A stretch of 6,260 nt of DNA. Origin: JBBIOI01 sp037443425 (GTDB lineage: Bacteria; Desulfobacterota; BSN033; UBA1163). This document shows positions 1 to 5,270 of this stretch, one piece after another; the first letter of the stretch is position 1, and every line of letters begins with the position of its first letter. Made by a program: the position numbers and the translations under genes. The stretch spans positions 1 through 6,260 of the forward strand of contig JBBIOI010000158.1 of assembly GCA_037443425.1 (NCBI GenBank). Direction: 5' to 3'. The notes under the pieces were generated by a model. The model worked only from the letters and a program-made list of their open reading frames with translations, did no database searches and had not been told where the DNA came from.

Positions 1-80
1 GAAACCGAATTAAGATGTCATTTATTTTATATTCCTATTATTGGTGTATGTCATGTTTGTGAATCCGAGCCTTTCCCCTC

Positions 81-165
81 TGTCATTCCTAGTCTTTCTC
101 CAATGTCATTCCACCATTATGTCATTCCACCCTCCTTATGTCATTCCGAGCAGAGCGAGGAATCT
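81..165. repeat. Cluster of TGTCATTCC repeats ending in a GCGAGGAATC arm
   Basis: The nonamer TGTCATTCC occurs four times, starting at 81, 104, 120 and 139, with uneven spacing of 23, 16 and 19 bases. The last copy continues into CCGAGCAGAGCGAGGAATC, which resembles a dispersed intergenic repeat type (CATTCCGAGC...GAGGAATC) that I recall from many bacterial genomes. The block looks like stacked, partly deleted copies of one repeat arm. An open frame of 72 codons crosses it at 41-259, but its peptide is just the translated repeat, so I do not call a gene. Bases 166-387 show nothing I can name. Confidence 0.6.
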
Positions 166-387
166 TATCCTTGGATTCCTAACCTCTGTTATAGGTAGTA
201 ATCAGAATGATGCCAAAGATTGTAATGGTGGCTCACTCTCGAAGGTTAAGAATAAATAATTCTCCATTGAATCTCTAATCACCTGAGGCTAAAGAGGTAT
301 TATTGATCCATAAGAATCTGAAATCAACTAAATTCTTTTAAATATCTCCTGTCTTCTTATTCCTATAGGATCTTACTCCGAATAGAT

Positions 388-452
388 AATTGGGGTCAGG
401 TCTTGAAATATAAGAATAAACTGTTATAGCTGAGGTTCTGGCAAGAACAGCT
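388..452 (+). repeat. GGGGTCAGGTCT motif with downstream hairpin, possible mobile-element end
   Basis: AATTGGGGTCAGGTCT lies at 388-403. It is followed by an AT-rich stretch and then an imperfect hairpin: AGCT (428-431) pairs with AGCT (449-452), and GTTCT (435-439) pairs with AGAAC (444-448) around a GGCA loop, with a three-base bulge on the left arm. A closely related motif occurs at 1841-1857. From memory, GGGGTCAGGTCT plus an AT-rich run is common at the ends of elements mobilised by REP-associated Y1 transposases, but no such transposase is visible here. The hairpin lies downstream of the minus-strand transporter but lacks a T-run, so I do not call it a terminator. Confidence 0.4.
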
Positions 453-504
453 TCTAAGATGCGGTAAAAAGGGAAAAGGCGAATTTGAAAAACAAATCCA
501 TCTT

Positions 505-1389
505 TTATTTTCTTCCATTATCCTCCTCCAATGGTTCAATATGAACAACCACGTCTGTAACCCCCTGAAAGCTTTTCTTAATCTCATTCTCTATCATATA
601 AGAGATTTGATGGGCCTTTGAAAGATTCATTACTGGATCAACAAGGACATGAAGATCAATATGGATGTCGTCAGGCCTCCCCCTGCTCCTTATCTGATGA
701 CATTGCTTAATCCCCTGTATAGATAGGACAACTTTTTTGATTTCTTCAATTGGAATTGCCATTCCATCACTCAGAACCCGAATATTTTCAATCAAAATTT
801 CTACTGCTGAATAACCTATAAAGAATACAATGAGTAATGAAACAATTGGGTCGAGAATGGGATAACCGAATTTTACACCAATGAGGGTAATAATTACTAA
901 TGAGGAGGTTAATATGTCTGTCTTTGTATGTAAAGCATCGGAAATAAGAATATCACTTTTAAGAACCTTTCCTTTATGAGTCTCATAGACCATCACAATA
1001 ATGTTGATTATTATTGTTATACTCATTACAATAAAGCTATATAAGCTAACCTTCGGTACTATGGGATGAAGAAATCGGGTTACTCCTTCCCTTATTATAT
1101 TAAGACAAACCAGAAAAAGTAAGATGGAAATCCCCATAGAGGTAATGGTTTCAAACTTCTTATGACCATAAGGATGGGTTTCATCAATAGGTCTTGATGC
1201 TATCCAGATACCAAACAGACCCATGATATTAGAAAACCCATCCGATAGTGAATGAAAACCATCGGCAGTCATACTTGCAGAATGAATAAGCCAACCACAA
1301 ATGAGCTTCAAAGAAGCTACTCCTAAGTTAAGAAAAAGTATATAAAATAATATCTGCTGAATCTTTTTAAATCGGCTTTTGAGATCCAT
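505..1389 (-). CDS. Cation diffusion facilitator family metal transporter, probably Zn2+ efflux
   Basis: This 294-aa protein has the usual length and layout of a cation diffusion facilitator, an inner-membrane antiporter that exports divalent metals in exchange for protons. Hydrophobic segments lie at about residues 12-36, 50-64, 84-104, 113-135, 157-175 and 180-200. The transport site is visible in TM2 as H46-SLS-D50, within TADGFHSLSDG, and in TM5 as H154-TKT-D158. HxxxD in both helices is the pattern of zinc-type members, whereas manganese-type members usually have DxxxD. HPYGHKKFE (72-80) after TM2 is the conserved family signature. A cytoplasmic ferredoxin-like C-terminal domain occupies about 210-290, with H260 and the H283-x-E285 pair near the positions of YiiP's regulatory zinc ligands. 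A weak purine-rich ribosome site (GGCGAGAG) precedes the ATG. The gene is monocistronic here and points away from the IS remnant. Zinc specificity is inferred from the motif; iron, cadmium or cobalt cannot be excluded. Confidence 0.95.
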   Translation of the reverse strand: MDLKSRFKKIQQILFYILFLNLGVASLKLICGWLIHSASMTADGFHSLSDGFSNIMGLFGIWIASRPIDETHPYGHKKFETITSMGISILLFLVCLNIIREGVTRFLHPIVPKVSLYSFIVMSITIIINIIVMVYETHKGKVLKSDILISDALHTKTDILTSSLVIITLIGVKFGYPILDPIVSLLIVFFIGYSAVEILIENIRVLSDGMAIPIEEIKKVVLSIQGIKQCHQIRSRGRPDDIHIDLHVLVDPVMNLSKAHQISYMIENEIKKSFQGVTDVVVHIEPLEEDNGRK

Positions 1390-1504
1390 TCTTATATTTT
1401 CTCTCGCCTTAGAGATTTAAATGCTACCCCTCTGTTAACAGCCCTGCTAAATTTTAGTATAACGCACCTCAAGGTATTCTGCTATCTCTTATAAAGTATC
1501 GAAT

Positions 1505-1571
1505 TGACTCATATTAAATGTTACCCAATTGATGAGGAGAAAGGTATCGTTAACTCATAATTAATGTTACC
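1505..1571. repeat. Pair of 21-bp direct repeats at the insertion-sequence left end
   Basis: Two 21-base copies lie at 1505-1525 and 1551-1571. They share the pattern TnACTCATAnTnAATGTTACC and match at 18 of 21 positions, with starts 46 bases apart. They immediately precede the hairpin and the start of the transposase fragment, so they are most simply read as terminal transposase-binding repeats of the dead element. I found no clear inverted partner to the right, which fits loss of the right end. Confidence 0.55.
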
Positions 1572-1572
1572 A

Positions 1573-1601
1573 GACAATCCTTCTTAGAAAGGAGGATTGT
1601 C
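1573..1601 (+). promoter_or_regulatory. Hairpin sequestering the transposase ribosome-binding site
   Basis: GACAATCCTTCTT (1573-1585) pairs with AAGGAGGATTGTC (1589-1601) around a three-base AGA loop, giving a 13-bp stem with a single G-U pair. The right arm contains the Shine-Dalgarno sequence AAGGAGG (1589-1595), and the stem ends one base before the ATG at 1602. In an RNA read through from outside, this structure would hide the ribosome site. Several insertion sequences are known to limit transposase translation from impinging transcription this way. The pairing is seen directly; the role is inferred. Confidence 0.65.
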
Positions 1602-1846
1602 ATGAGTCCAGGAGCCAGAATGGAATATCTGAAAGCCATATACTTAAGGTACAAGAAAGCCTCAAGGAAGCAAAAGACCCTCATCCTTAATGAATTCTGC
1701 CTAAACTGTGGCTACCACCGAAAACATGCCATACGGCTCCTGAGTCGTTACAGATGCTTCCGTAAACTAAACCCAAAATGAGAGGTAGACCCTCAACATA
1801 TCGTAACCCTTCCCTCTTAGAACCCATCAAGAGAACATCGAATTAG
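1602..1846 (+). pseudogene. Truncated, frameshifted transposase N-terminus (insertion-sequence remnant)
   Basis: From the ATG at 1602 the frame reads MSPGARMEYLKAIYLRYKKA and continues through NEFCLNCGYHRKHAIRLLSR, stopping at TGA 1779-1781 after 59 codons. This resembles the N-terminal DNA-binding region of DDE/integrase-type transposases (ISNCY/IS481-like) as I remember them. After a one-base slip near 1778 the similarity-like reading resumes in another frame as RGRPSTYRNPSLLEPIKR and ends at TAG 1844-1846. RGRPSxY is a common hinge between the helix-turn-helix and catalytic parts of such proteins. The shift is in the direction of a one-base deletion. The catalytic core, normally a few hundred residues, is missing, so the gene is dead. 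A consensus ribosome site precedes it, buried in a hairpin. The family name comes from memory and is moderately sure; the remnant status is clear. Confidence 0.75.
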
Positions 1847-1857
1847 GGGTCGGGTCT
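1841..1857 (+). repeat. Second GGGGTC-GGTCT motif at the broken end of the IS remnant
   Basis: AATTAGGGGTCGGGTCT closely matches AATTGGGGTCAGGTCT at 388-403, with one extra A and one A-to-G change. It begins exactly where the transposase-like reading is lost, so it may mark a second mobile-element end that inserted into, or recombined with, the first element. Bases 1858-2037, between it and the DUF2283 gene, hold no confident gene. Confidence 0.4.
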
Positions 1858-2037
1858 ACACATTTGAAGAGAATGTTTAAAGTGTAATCTTTGTTTTCTT
1901 AAATCGAATATGAACAAAGAACTGAAAAGAGAGTTCAAACAAATTTAAAAGGGCTTGGTAATGTCAAATGGGTGATCCTCTTTTCTATTCCAGCGAATCA
2001 TAACCGTATTTTTTGACTGCAGAATCAGGAGGTCGGT

Positions 2038-2223
2038 ATGAAACTGAAGGTGGATCATAAGAATGATGCTTTATACTTTAGGCTGGATGAATCGGTGATT
2101 GTCGAGTCCGAGGAGATTAGACCAGGTGTGATTCTTGCCTATGATGCAAACGATAACGTTGTTGGAATCGAGATCATCGGCTTGAGCAAGCGCGTCCCGG
2201 TCGAAATGCTTAAGAGTTTGTAA
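2038..2223 (+). CDS. DUF2283 family small protein
   Basis: This 61-aa protein matches the short DUF2283 family in full length. D6...NDALYFRL (9-16) and the long strand-turn-strand GVILAYDANDNVVGIEII (30-47), followed by LSKR (49-52), correspond to the family's usual DALYIRL and G-hydrophobic-D-hydrophobic-GIEI signatures. The ATG has a strong AGGAGG ribosome site (2027-2032) five bases upstream. The molecular function is not known. From memory, such genes often sit next to a DUF4258 gene in an arrangement resembling toxin-antitoxin pairs. No DUF4258 partner is recognisable here: upstream is IS debris and a short unassigned open frame, and downstream is an attC-like site. The gene may therefore be a solitary survivor of a mobile pair or cassette. 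Confidence 0.85.
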   Translation: MKLKVDHKNDALYFRLDESVIVESEEIRPGVILAYDANDNVVGIEIIGLSKRVPVEMLKSL

Positions 2224-2255
2224 TTTGAGACGGCATGAGACTGATGAAAACTTAC

Positions 2256-2306
2256 ACCTAACAACTCACTGGAACGGACGCGCATATAAATTAAATTTTG
2301 TAAGGT
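2256..2306. repeat. attC-like half site behind the DUF2283 gene
   Basis: ACCTAAC at 2256-2262 fits the integron R'' core RYYYAAC exactly, and GTAAGGT at 2300-2306 fits the R' core GTTRRRY at six of seven positions. The extended ends ACCTAACAA and TTGTAAGGT are inverted at eight of nine positions. The left half, AACTCACTGGAACGGACGCGC, reads like the left half of known attC sites, but the right half is AT-rich and does not pair with it. At 51 bases it is slightly shorter than typical attC sites. It may be a decayed site or a chance likeness. No integrase is in the window. Confidence 0.3.
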
Positions 2307-2489
2307 AGTAAAGTAAAGGTTCTGTAGTTCTGAAGTCCTGGGACCTGGAGCAATCATTATGTGTGATAAGGAATTGTGATTTCCTCTCAGTTACTACTTC
2401 CTAATCTTTTATTTAATCGAATTCTTTGCTTCCTGGTGACAGTATTTTTAGGAGGTTTTTAATTTATTATTGAAATCATTAAAAATTAT

Positions 2490-2566
2490 TGGTGGCGGTG
2501 CAGGGATTCGAACCCCGGACACTGCGGATATGAGCCGCATGCTCTAACCAGCTGAGCTACACCGCC
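2490..2566 (-). tRNA. tRNA-Met (CAT), elongator type
   Basis: A complete 77-base cloverleaf is readable on the minus strand. The acceptor stem is GGCGGTG/CACCGCC, followed by discriminator A and an encoded CCA. The D arm is GCTC/GAGC, the anticodon stem TGCGG/CCGCA encloses loop CTCATAT, and the T arm is CGGGG/CCCTG with loop TTCGAAT. The anticodon CAT is at 2530-2532. G1-C72 pairing rules out initiator tRNA, which has an unpaired first position. CAT could also belong to tRNA-Ile2, the TilS substrate, but the acceptor stem has G4-C69 and G5-C68 rather than the C4-G69 and C5-G68 pairs favoured by E. coli TilS, and the body resembles elongator Met. Identity as Met is likely but not certain. I see no strong terminator on its 3' side. 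Confidence 0.9.
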
Positions 2567-2578
2567 AAACCAAATAAA

Positions 2579-2606
2579 TTTTTACTCAAATTTTTTTTAT
2601 TGTCAA
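2579..2606 (-). promoter_or_regulatory. Probable sigma-70-type promoter of the tRNA gene
   Basis: On the minus strand a perfect TTGACA (2606-2601) is followed after 16 bases by TAAAAA (2584-2579), a four-of-six match to the -10 box. The mature tRNA begins 12 bases further on. Position and orientation fit a dedicated tRNA promoter with a very short leader. Confidence 0.5.
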
Positions 2607-2760
2607 ATCGATTTCTATCCCTGTTAGCATCTTTTTTTACCGTGACAAGTTATGTAGTATTAGCTTATCTCAATGCTATACTTATTTCGAAGCATAATTT
2701 AACTCTACCCTCGCCTGCGTCAGCTTAATTCTTATATAAATTGAGCTATTCGAGACTCTA

Positions 2761-2897
2761 ATTGCGAGGTGAAGCCGAAGCAATCTATCCCAAAGAGCCA
2801 TCCCGAGCAAAGCAAGTAACCTATGAGATTGCCACGGCCTTTGGGCTCGCAATGACCTCATTGGGTTACAACACACCCTTTGGGTGCTCGCAATGAC
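2761..2897. repeat. Compound GCGAGC-type intergenic repeat with inverted arms
   Basis: ATTGCGAGGTGAAGCCGAAG plus CAATC (2761-2785) is roughly inverted relative to GAGATTGCC...GGGCTCGCAATGAC (2825-2856). A second right arm, CCTTTGGGTGCTCGCAATGAC less or plus a TG insert, lies at 2877-2897 and repeats the one at 2838-2856. A further degenerate arm, CATCCCGAGCAAAGCAAG, starts at 2799. This is the TCATTGCGAGC...GCAATCTC repeat type found dispersed between genes in many bacteria. A minus-strand open frame at 2682-2942 is only a translation of the repeat. The rest of 2607-3050 shows no gene I can support. Confidence 0.7.
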
Positions 2898-2977
2898 TGT
2901 TAAAAAAAGGATGTTTTTAACCCTACCTTCCCAGTCTTCCAAGGACTTTTTCAGAACTTTCTTATACTCCTTAATCC

Positions 2978-3093
2978 CTTTCTCTTTAGGGATGGTGTAG
3001 GTAAGGTGAAGTTACATGCAAATTCAGAAATTTCTTAAAGACGGTTATTGCTTTCTTTTTAATTTTTGGATAAGTTAAATTAAGTTACAAATT
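2978..3093. repeat. Imperfect direct duplication upstream of the ABM-like gene
   Basis: Segments 2978-3024 and 3051-3093 align end to end. Both start CTTTCT-CTTTA or CTTTCT-TTTTA, carry a G/T-rich middle (GATGGTGTAGGTAAGGTG against GGATAAGTTAAATTA), and end AAGTTAC-AAATT, with ATGC inserted in the first. The second copy ends 17 bases before the ATG at 3111, so it forms part of the leader. It may be old duplicated sequence or a pair of binding sites; nothing seen decides between these. Confidence 0.35.
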
Positions 3094-3110
3094 AATAAGG
3101 AGGAGAAATT

Positions 3111-3404
3111 ATGGTAAAGGTTGTTTTCAGATTTGAGGTTCCAAAAGAGAAGCAGGCAGAGTTTTTATCATTTGTCAAGTCAGGAACAAAGCCATACTGG
3201 GAGTCTCATGGTTGTTTGGCCTACGATGTATGGCAGGCTGAAGGGGAGGATAGTTTTATAAAAACAATGGATTTTCCTGATATAGATACTTACAGGACGG
3301 TGATGCCTAAGAATGAAGCAAATCCTGAATGCAGGGCTCTTATTGATAAATTTGAATCTTATACAGTAAATATTTCCAGGAAAACATATATTAAGATGAC
3401 TTAA
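3111..3404 (+). CDS. ABM-like dimeric alpha/beta-barrel domain protein
   Basis: The 97-aa protein reads as one ferredoxin-like beta-alpha-beta-beta-alpha-beta unit. The strand VKVVFRFEV (2-10) is followed by the helix PKEKQAEFLSFVKS (11-24), the strand GCLAYDVWQAEG (34-45), a second strand SFIKTMDF (48-55), the helix ECRALIDKFESYT (73-85) and a final strand. This layout and the HGCLAYDVW stretch fit the antibiotic-biosynthesis-monooxygenase (ABM) type of dimeric alpha/beta barrel, which covers quinol monooxygenases and many proteins of unknown activity. The protein is about full length for that fold, with no signal peptide, so it is probably cytosolic. A strong AAGGAGGAG ribosome site supports the ATG. 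It ends 56 bases before larC on the same strand with no clear terminator between, so co-transcription is possible. The substrate is unknown; the call rests on fold-like pattern, not on catalytic residues. Confidence 0.7.
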   Translation: MVKVVFRFEVPKEKQAEFLSFVKSGTKPYWESHGCLAYDVWQAEGEDSFIKTMDFPDIDTYRTVMPKNEANPECRALIDKFESYTVNISRKTYIKMT

Positions 3405-3449
3405 GAAATCTTTTTATATTTCTCTCTGAAGTTATTATTTTAAAAAAAT

Positions 3450-3454
3450 AGGAG
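3450..3454 (+). promoter_or_regulatory. Ribosome-binding site that decides the larC start
   Basis: AGGAG is followed by TTGATGATG, so three in-frame starts are possible: TTG 3455, ATG 3458 and ATG 3461. Spacing from AGGAG is zero, three and six bases respectively. Only the last gives a normal distance, and the family usually begins M-[KR]-[IV]-hydrophobic-YFDC, so 3461 is chosen. Confidence 0.65.
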
Positions 3455-3460
3455 TTGATG

Positions 3461-4651
3461 ATGAGGATTGGTTATTTTGATTGTTTTTCAGGTGCAAGTG
3501 GGGATATGATTCTTGGTGCCCTTATTGATGCAGGCCTGAGTCAAAAGGGATTAAAAGAAGAGTTAGAAAAACTTAGAATACCAACCGTTAGAATTAGAGT
3601 AAAAAAGATAAATAAATCAGGAATTCTTGCAACAAAGGTTATCATAGAGGGTAAAAAGGAGGAAAAGCATCATCGTAATCTAAAAGAGATTGTTGATATT
3701 GTTGAAAAAAGCTCCATAGAGCCCGAGATAAAAGAAAAGAGCATAGATATCTTTAAGAGGATAGCTCAAGCTGAAGCTAAAATTCATCATGTGCCTGTGG
3801 AAGATATACATTTTCACGAAATTGGAGGGTTGGATTCAGTGGTAGATATTGTTTGTTCTGTGTGGGGGATTCGTGAATTGGGTATCGATAAGATATATGT
3901 TTCAAGAGTAAATGTGGGGACAGGCTTTGTTAAGTGTGAACATGGAATTCTTCCTGTGCCAGCCCCTGCAACTCTCCTCCTTATGAAAGAAAAACCTATC
4001 TATTCAACAGGAGTTGAAAGGGAACTTCTTACCCCTACAGGGGCAGCGATCCTGAGTTCACTTGGGTCTTATTTTGGTCCTTTACCTGAAATGATTATAG
4101 AAAAAGTTGGTTATGGGGCAGGCAAAGACGATCTGCCGCATCCAAATGTCCTACGATTAATTATTGGTAGATCTTTAACAAATTCATTGAAAGAAAGGGT
4201 GGTGATTATTGAGACCAATATAGATGATATGAATCCCCAGCTTTATGATTACATAATGGAAAGACTCTTCGATTTAGGAGCTCGAGAGGTTTTTCTAACA
4301 CCCATTATTATGAAGAAGAATCGGCCTGCCACTTTGTTAAGCATAATATCATCTTTTGAGAAATTGAATCCTATAATAGAATTTTTAATTAAAGAGACCA
4401 CCTCCATAGGTGTTAGGTGGCATGAAGAAGAAAGACTATGTGCTGAAAGGGAAGTCATTACTGTAAAAACAAAATACGGGAATCTAAGATTCAAGCTTGC
4501 AAGATGGGAAGGAAAGCCGGTAAACCTCTCACCAGAATATGATGATTGTAAAAGATTGGCACTAAAAAAGGGGATTTCAATTAAAGAGATTTTCGATGAG
4601 GCAAAAAGAGTTGCGTTATCTTATCAAACAGGATTAAAAGATAGAGCTTAA
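3461..4651 (+). CDS. larC: Nickel-pincer cofactor nickel-insertion protein LarC
   Basis: LarC inserts Ni2+ into pyridinium-3,5-bisthiocarboxylic acid mononucleotide, the last step in making the nickel-pincer nucleotide cofactor of lactate racemase (LarA) and related racemases/epimerases. The 396-aa product is full length for the family. Family signatures run in order: YFDCFSGASGDMILGAL at 5-21, a short His cluster KHHR at 69-72, HFHEIGGLDSVVDIV at 117-131, GTGFVKCEHGILPVPAPAT at 153-171, STGVERELLTPTGAAIL at 182-198, and in the C-terminal domain ETNIDDMNPQLYDY (251-264) with TSIGVR (314-319). In Lactiplantibacillus plantarum larC is split by a programmed frameshift; here both parts are one continuous frame. 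The His cluster is shorter than the His-rich loop of many homologues. No larA, larB or larE lies in the window, so the other pathway genes and the client enzyme must be elsewhere, if present. The product is cytosolic. Confidence 0.95.
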   Translation: MRIGYFDCFSGASGDMILGALIDAGLSQKGLKEELEKLRIPTVRIRVKKINKSGILATKVIIEGKKEEKHHRNLKEIVDIVEKSSIEPEIKEKSIDIFKRIAQAEAKIHHVPVEDIHFHEIGGLDSVVDIVCSVWGIRELGIDKIYVSRVNVGTGFVKCEHGILPVPAPATLLLMKEKPIYSTGVERELLTPTGAAILSSLGSYFGPLPEMIIEKVGYGAGKDDLPHPNVLRLIIGRSLTNSLKERVVIIETNIDDMNPQLYDYIMERLFDLGAREVFLTPIIMKKNRPATLLSIISSFEKLNPIIEFLIKETTSIGVRWHEEERLCAEREVITVKTKYGNLRFKLARWEGKPVNLSPEYDDCKRLALKKGISIKEIFDEAKRVALSYQTGLKDRA

Positions 4652-4731
4652 AGAGAATTCAATATCTTTCGCCTTTATGATTCCCTTTCATACACTCACA
4701 AGTTTATCTCTCCTAATAAATGAGAGGTTAC

Positions 4732-4749
4732 GGTTAGAAAGGTTAGAAA
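4732..4749 (+). repeat. Tandem 9-bp duplication GGTTAGAAA x2
   Basis: GGTTAGAAA occurs twice head to tail in the gap between larC and the next gene, about 80 bases before that gene's start. It may be a slippage duplication or a short repeated operator. Nearby CTCTC...GAGAG could form only a weak five-base stem with no T-run, so I do not call a larC terminator. Confidence 0.4.
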
Positions 4750-4758
4750 GATATTCCC

Positions 4759-4785
4759 TTGCTTTTATAGAAAAAGGATGATAAT
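4759..4785 (+). promoter_or_regulatory. Possible promoter of the unknown gene-tilS pair
   Basis: TTGCTT (4759-4764) and GATAAT (4780-4785, five of six to the -10 consensus) are separated by 15 bases, slightly short of optimal. They lie 26 bases before the ATG at 4812, with the AGGAGG ribosome site between. In AT-rich DNA such matches arise by chance, so this is tentative. Confidence 0.3.
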
Positions 4786-4811
4786 AATTTAATAAAAAGG
4801 AGGAGAAGATA

Positions 4812-5270
4812 ATGGAAAAAAGAGGTTATCAAATTTTAATCTATTTTTTATTGGTATCACTTCTTGCCTTAAGCCTAATAGATTGTTCAACTAAGGTGAG
4901 AGAAAGGGGTAAAACAGCGGAGACAGGTGATTGGAGGGTTGGAGGGAAGTACTACTTTTTTAACGATGTACTTGTTCCAAGAGAATTGAATTATAAACAG
5001 AGTAGGTCATTTATTTATGAGACTCCCAAATTTAAGGCAGGGGTTTTGGTTTTTTCAAAATGGTGGCTTGACCCCAATTCATTGATCGACTTTTTTATAT
5101 ACAATATGGAGAGGGATAACTGGAAATTGATAAATAGTTTTAAAGGTAAGGAATCTTTTCTAAATTTTTCAAAACCAGAAAAGACATGTACTATAAGAAT
5201 AATTGAAAAGTGGTATGGGACAACAGAGGTTGAGATAAGGGTAGGACCTTTGGGAGAAAAGAAAATGTGA
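4812..5270 (+). CDS. Membrane-anchored or lipoprotein-like protein of unknown function
   Basis: I cannot assign a function to this 152-aa protein. The N-terminus MEKRGYQ is followed by a hydrophobic stretch (8-23) and Cys25 in SLIDC, so it looks like an exported lipoprotein. However, Asp at position -1 before the Cys is unusual, since lipoboxes normally have Gly, Ala or Ser there; a plain N-terminal membrane anchor is the alternative. The mature part is rich in aromatic and charged residues: DVLVPRELNY (51-60), SFIYETPKFKAGVLVFSKWW (66-85), then FFIYNMERDNWKLINSFKGK (93-112), and a strand-rich end with TEVEIRVGP (137-145). From memory, similar small proteins with a VP-REL...F-Y-S/T-P-FKAGVL core sit before tilS in Desulfobacterota, but I can name no domain. 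AGGAGGAG precedes the ATG. Its stop overlaps the start of tilS by four bases, which predicts coupled translation. Confidence 0.75.
   Translation: MEKRGYQILIYFLLVSLLALSLIDCSTKVRERGKTAETGDWRVGGKYYFFNDVLVPRELNYKQSRSFIYETPKFKAGVLVFSKWWLDPNSLIDFFIYNMERDNWKLINSFKGKESFLNFSKPEKTCTIRIIEKWYGTTEVEIRVGPLGEKKM

Noticed and set aside
81..147. CRISPR array
   Set aside because: The repeat unit is only nine bases and the spacing is irregular.
41..259. 72-codon open frame on the plus strand
   Set aside because: It runs through the TGTCATTCC repeat cluster, has no clear ribosome site and its peptide is repeat-derived.
396..587. 63-codon minus-strand open frame
   Set aside because: It overlaps the end of the clear metal transporter in another frame and crosses the repeat/hairpin region.
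2139..2357. 72-codon minus-strand open frame
   Set aside because: It is antisense to the DUF2283 gene and the attC-like site, with no recognisable domain.
2490..2566. tRNA-Ile2, the substrate of the TilS encoded in the same window
   Set aside because: The anticodon CAT would allow it, but the acceptor stem lacks the C4-G69 and C5-G68 pairs favoured by E. coli TilS and the body resembles elongator Met. The co-occurrence with tilS is probably chance.
2682..2942. 86-codon minus-strand open frame
   Set aside because: Most of it is the translated GCGAGC-type repeat, a common source of spurious gene calls.
3404..3423. AGAAAT...ATTTCT stem after the ABM-like gene as a terminator
   Set aside because: The stem has only six pairs, nearly all A-T, with T's in the loop rather than after the stem.
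4249..4494. 81-codon minus-strand open frame
   Set aside because: It lies wholly inside larC on the opposite strand.
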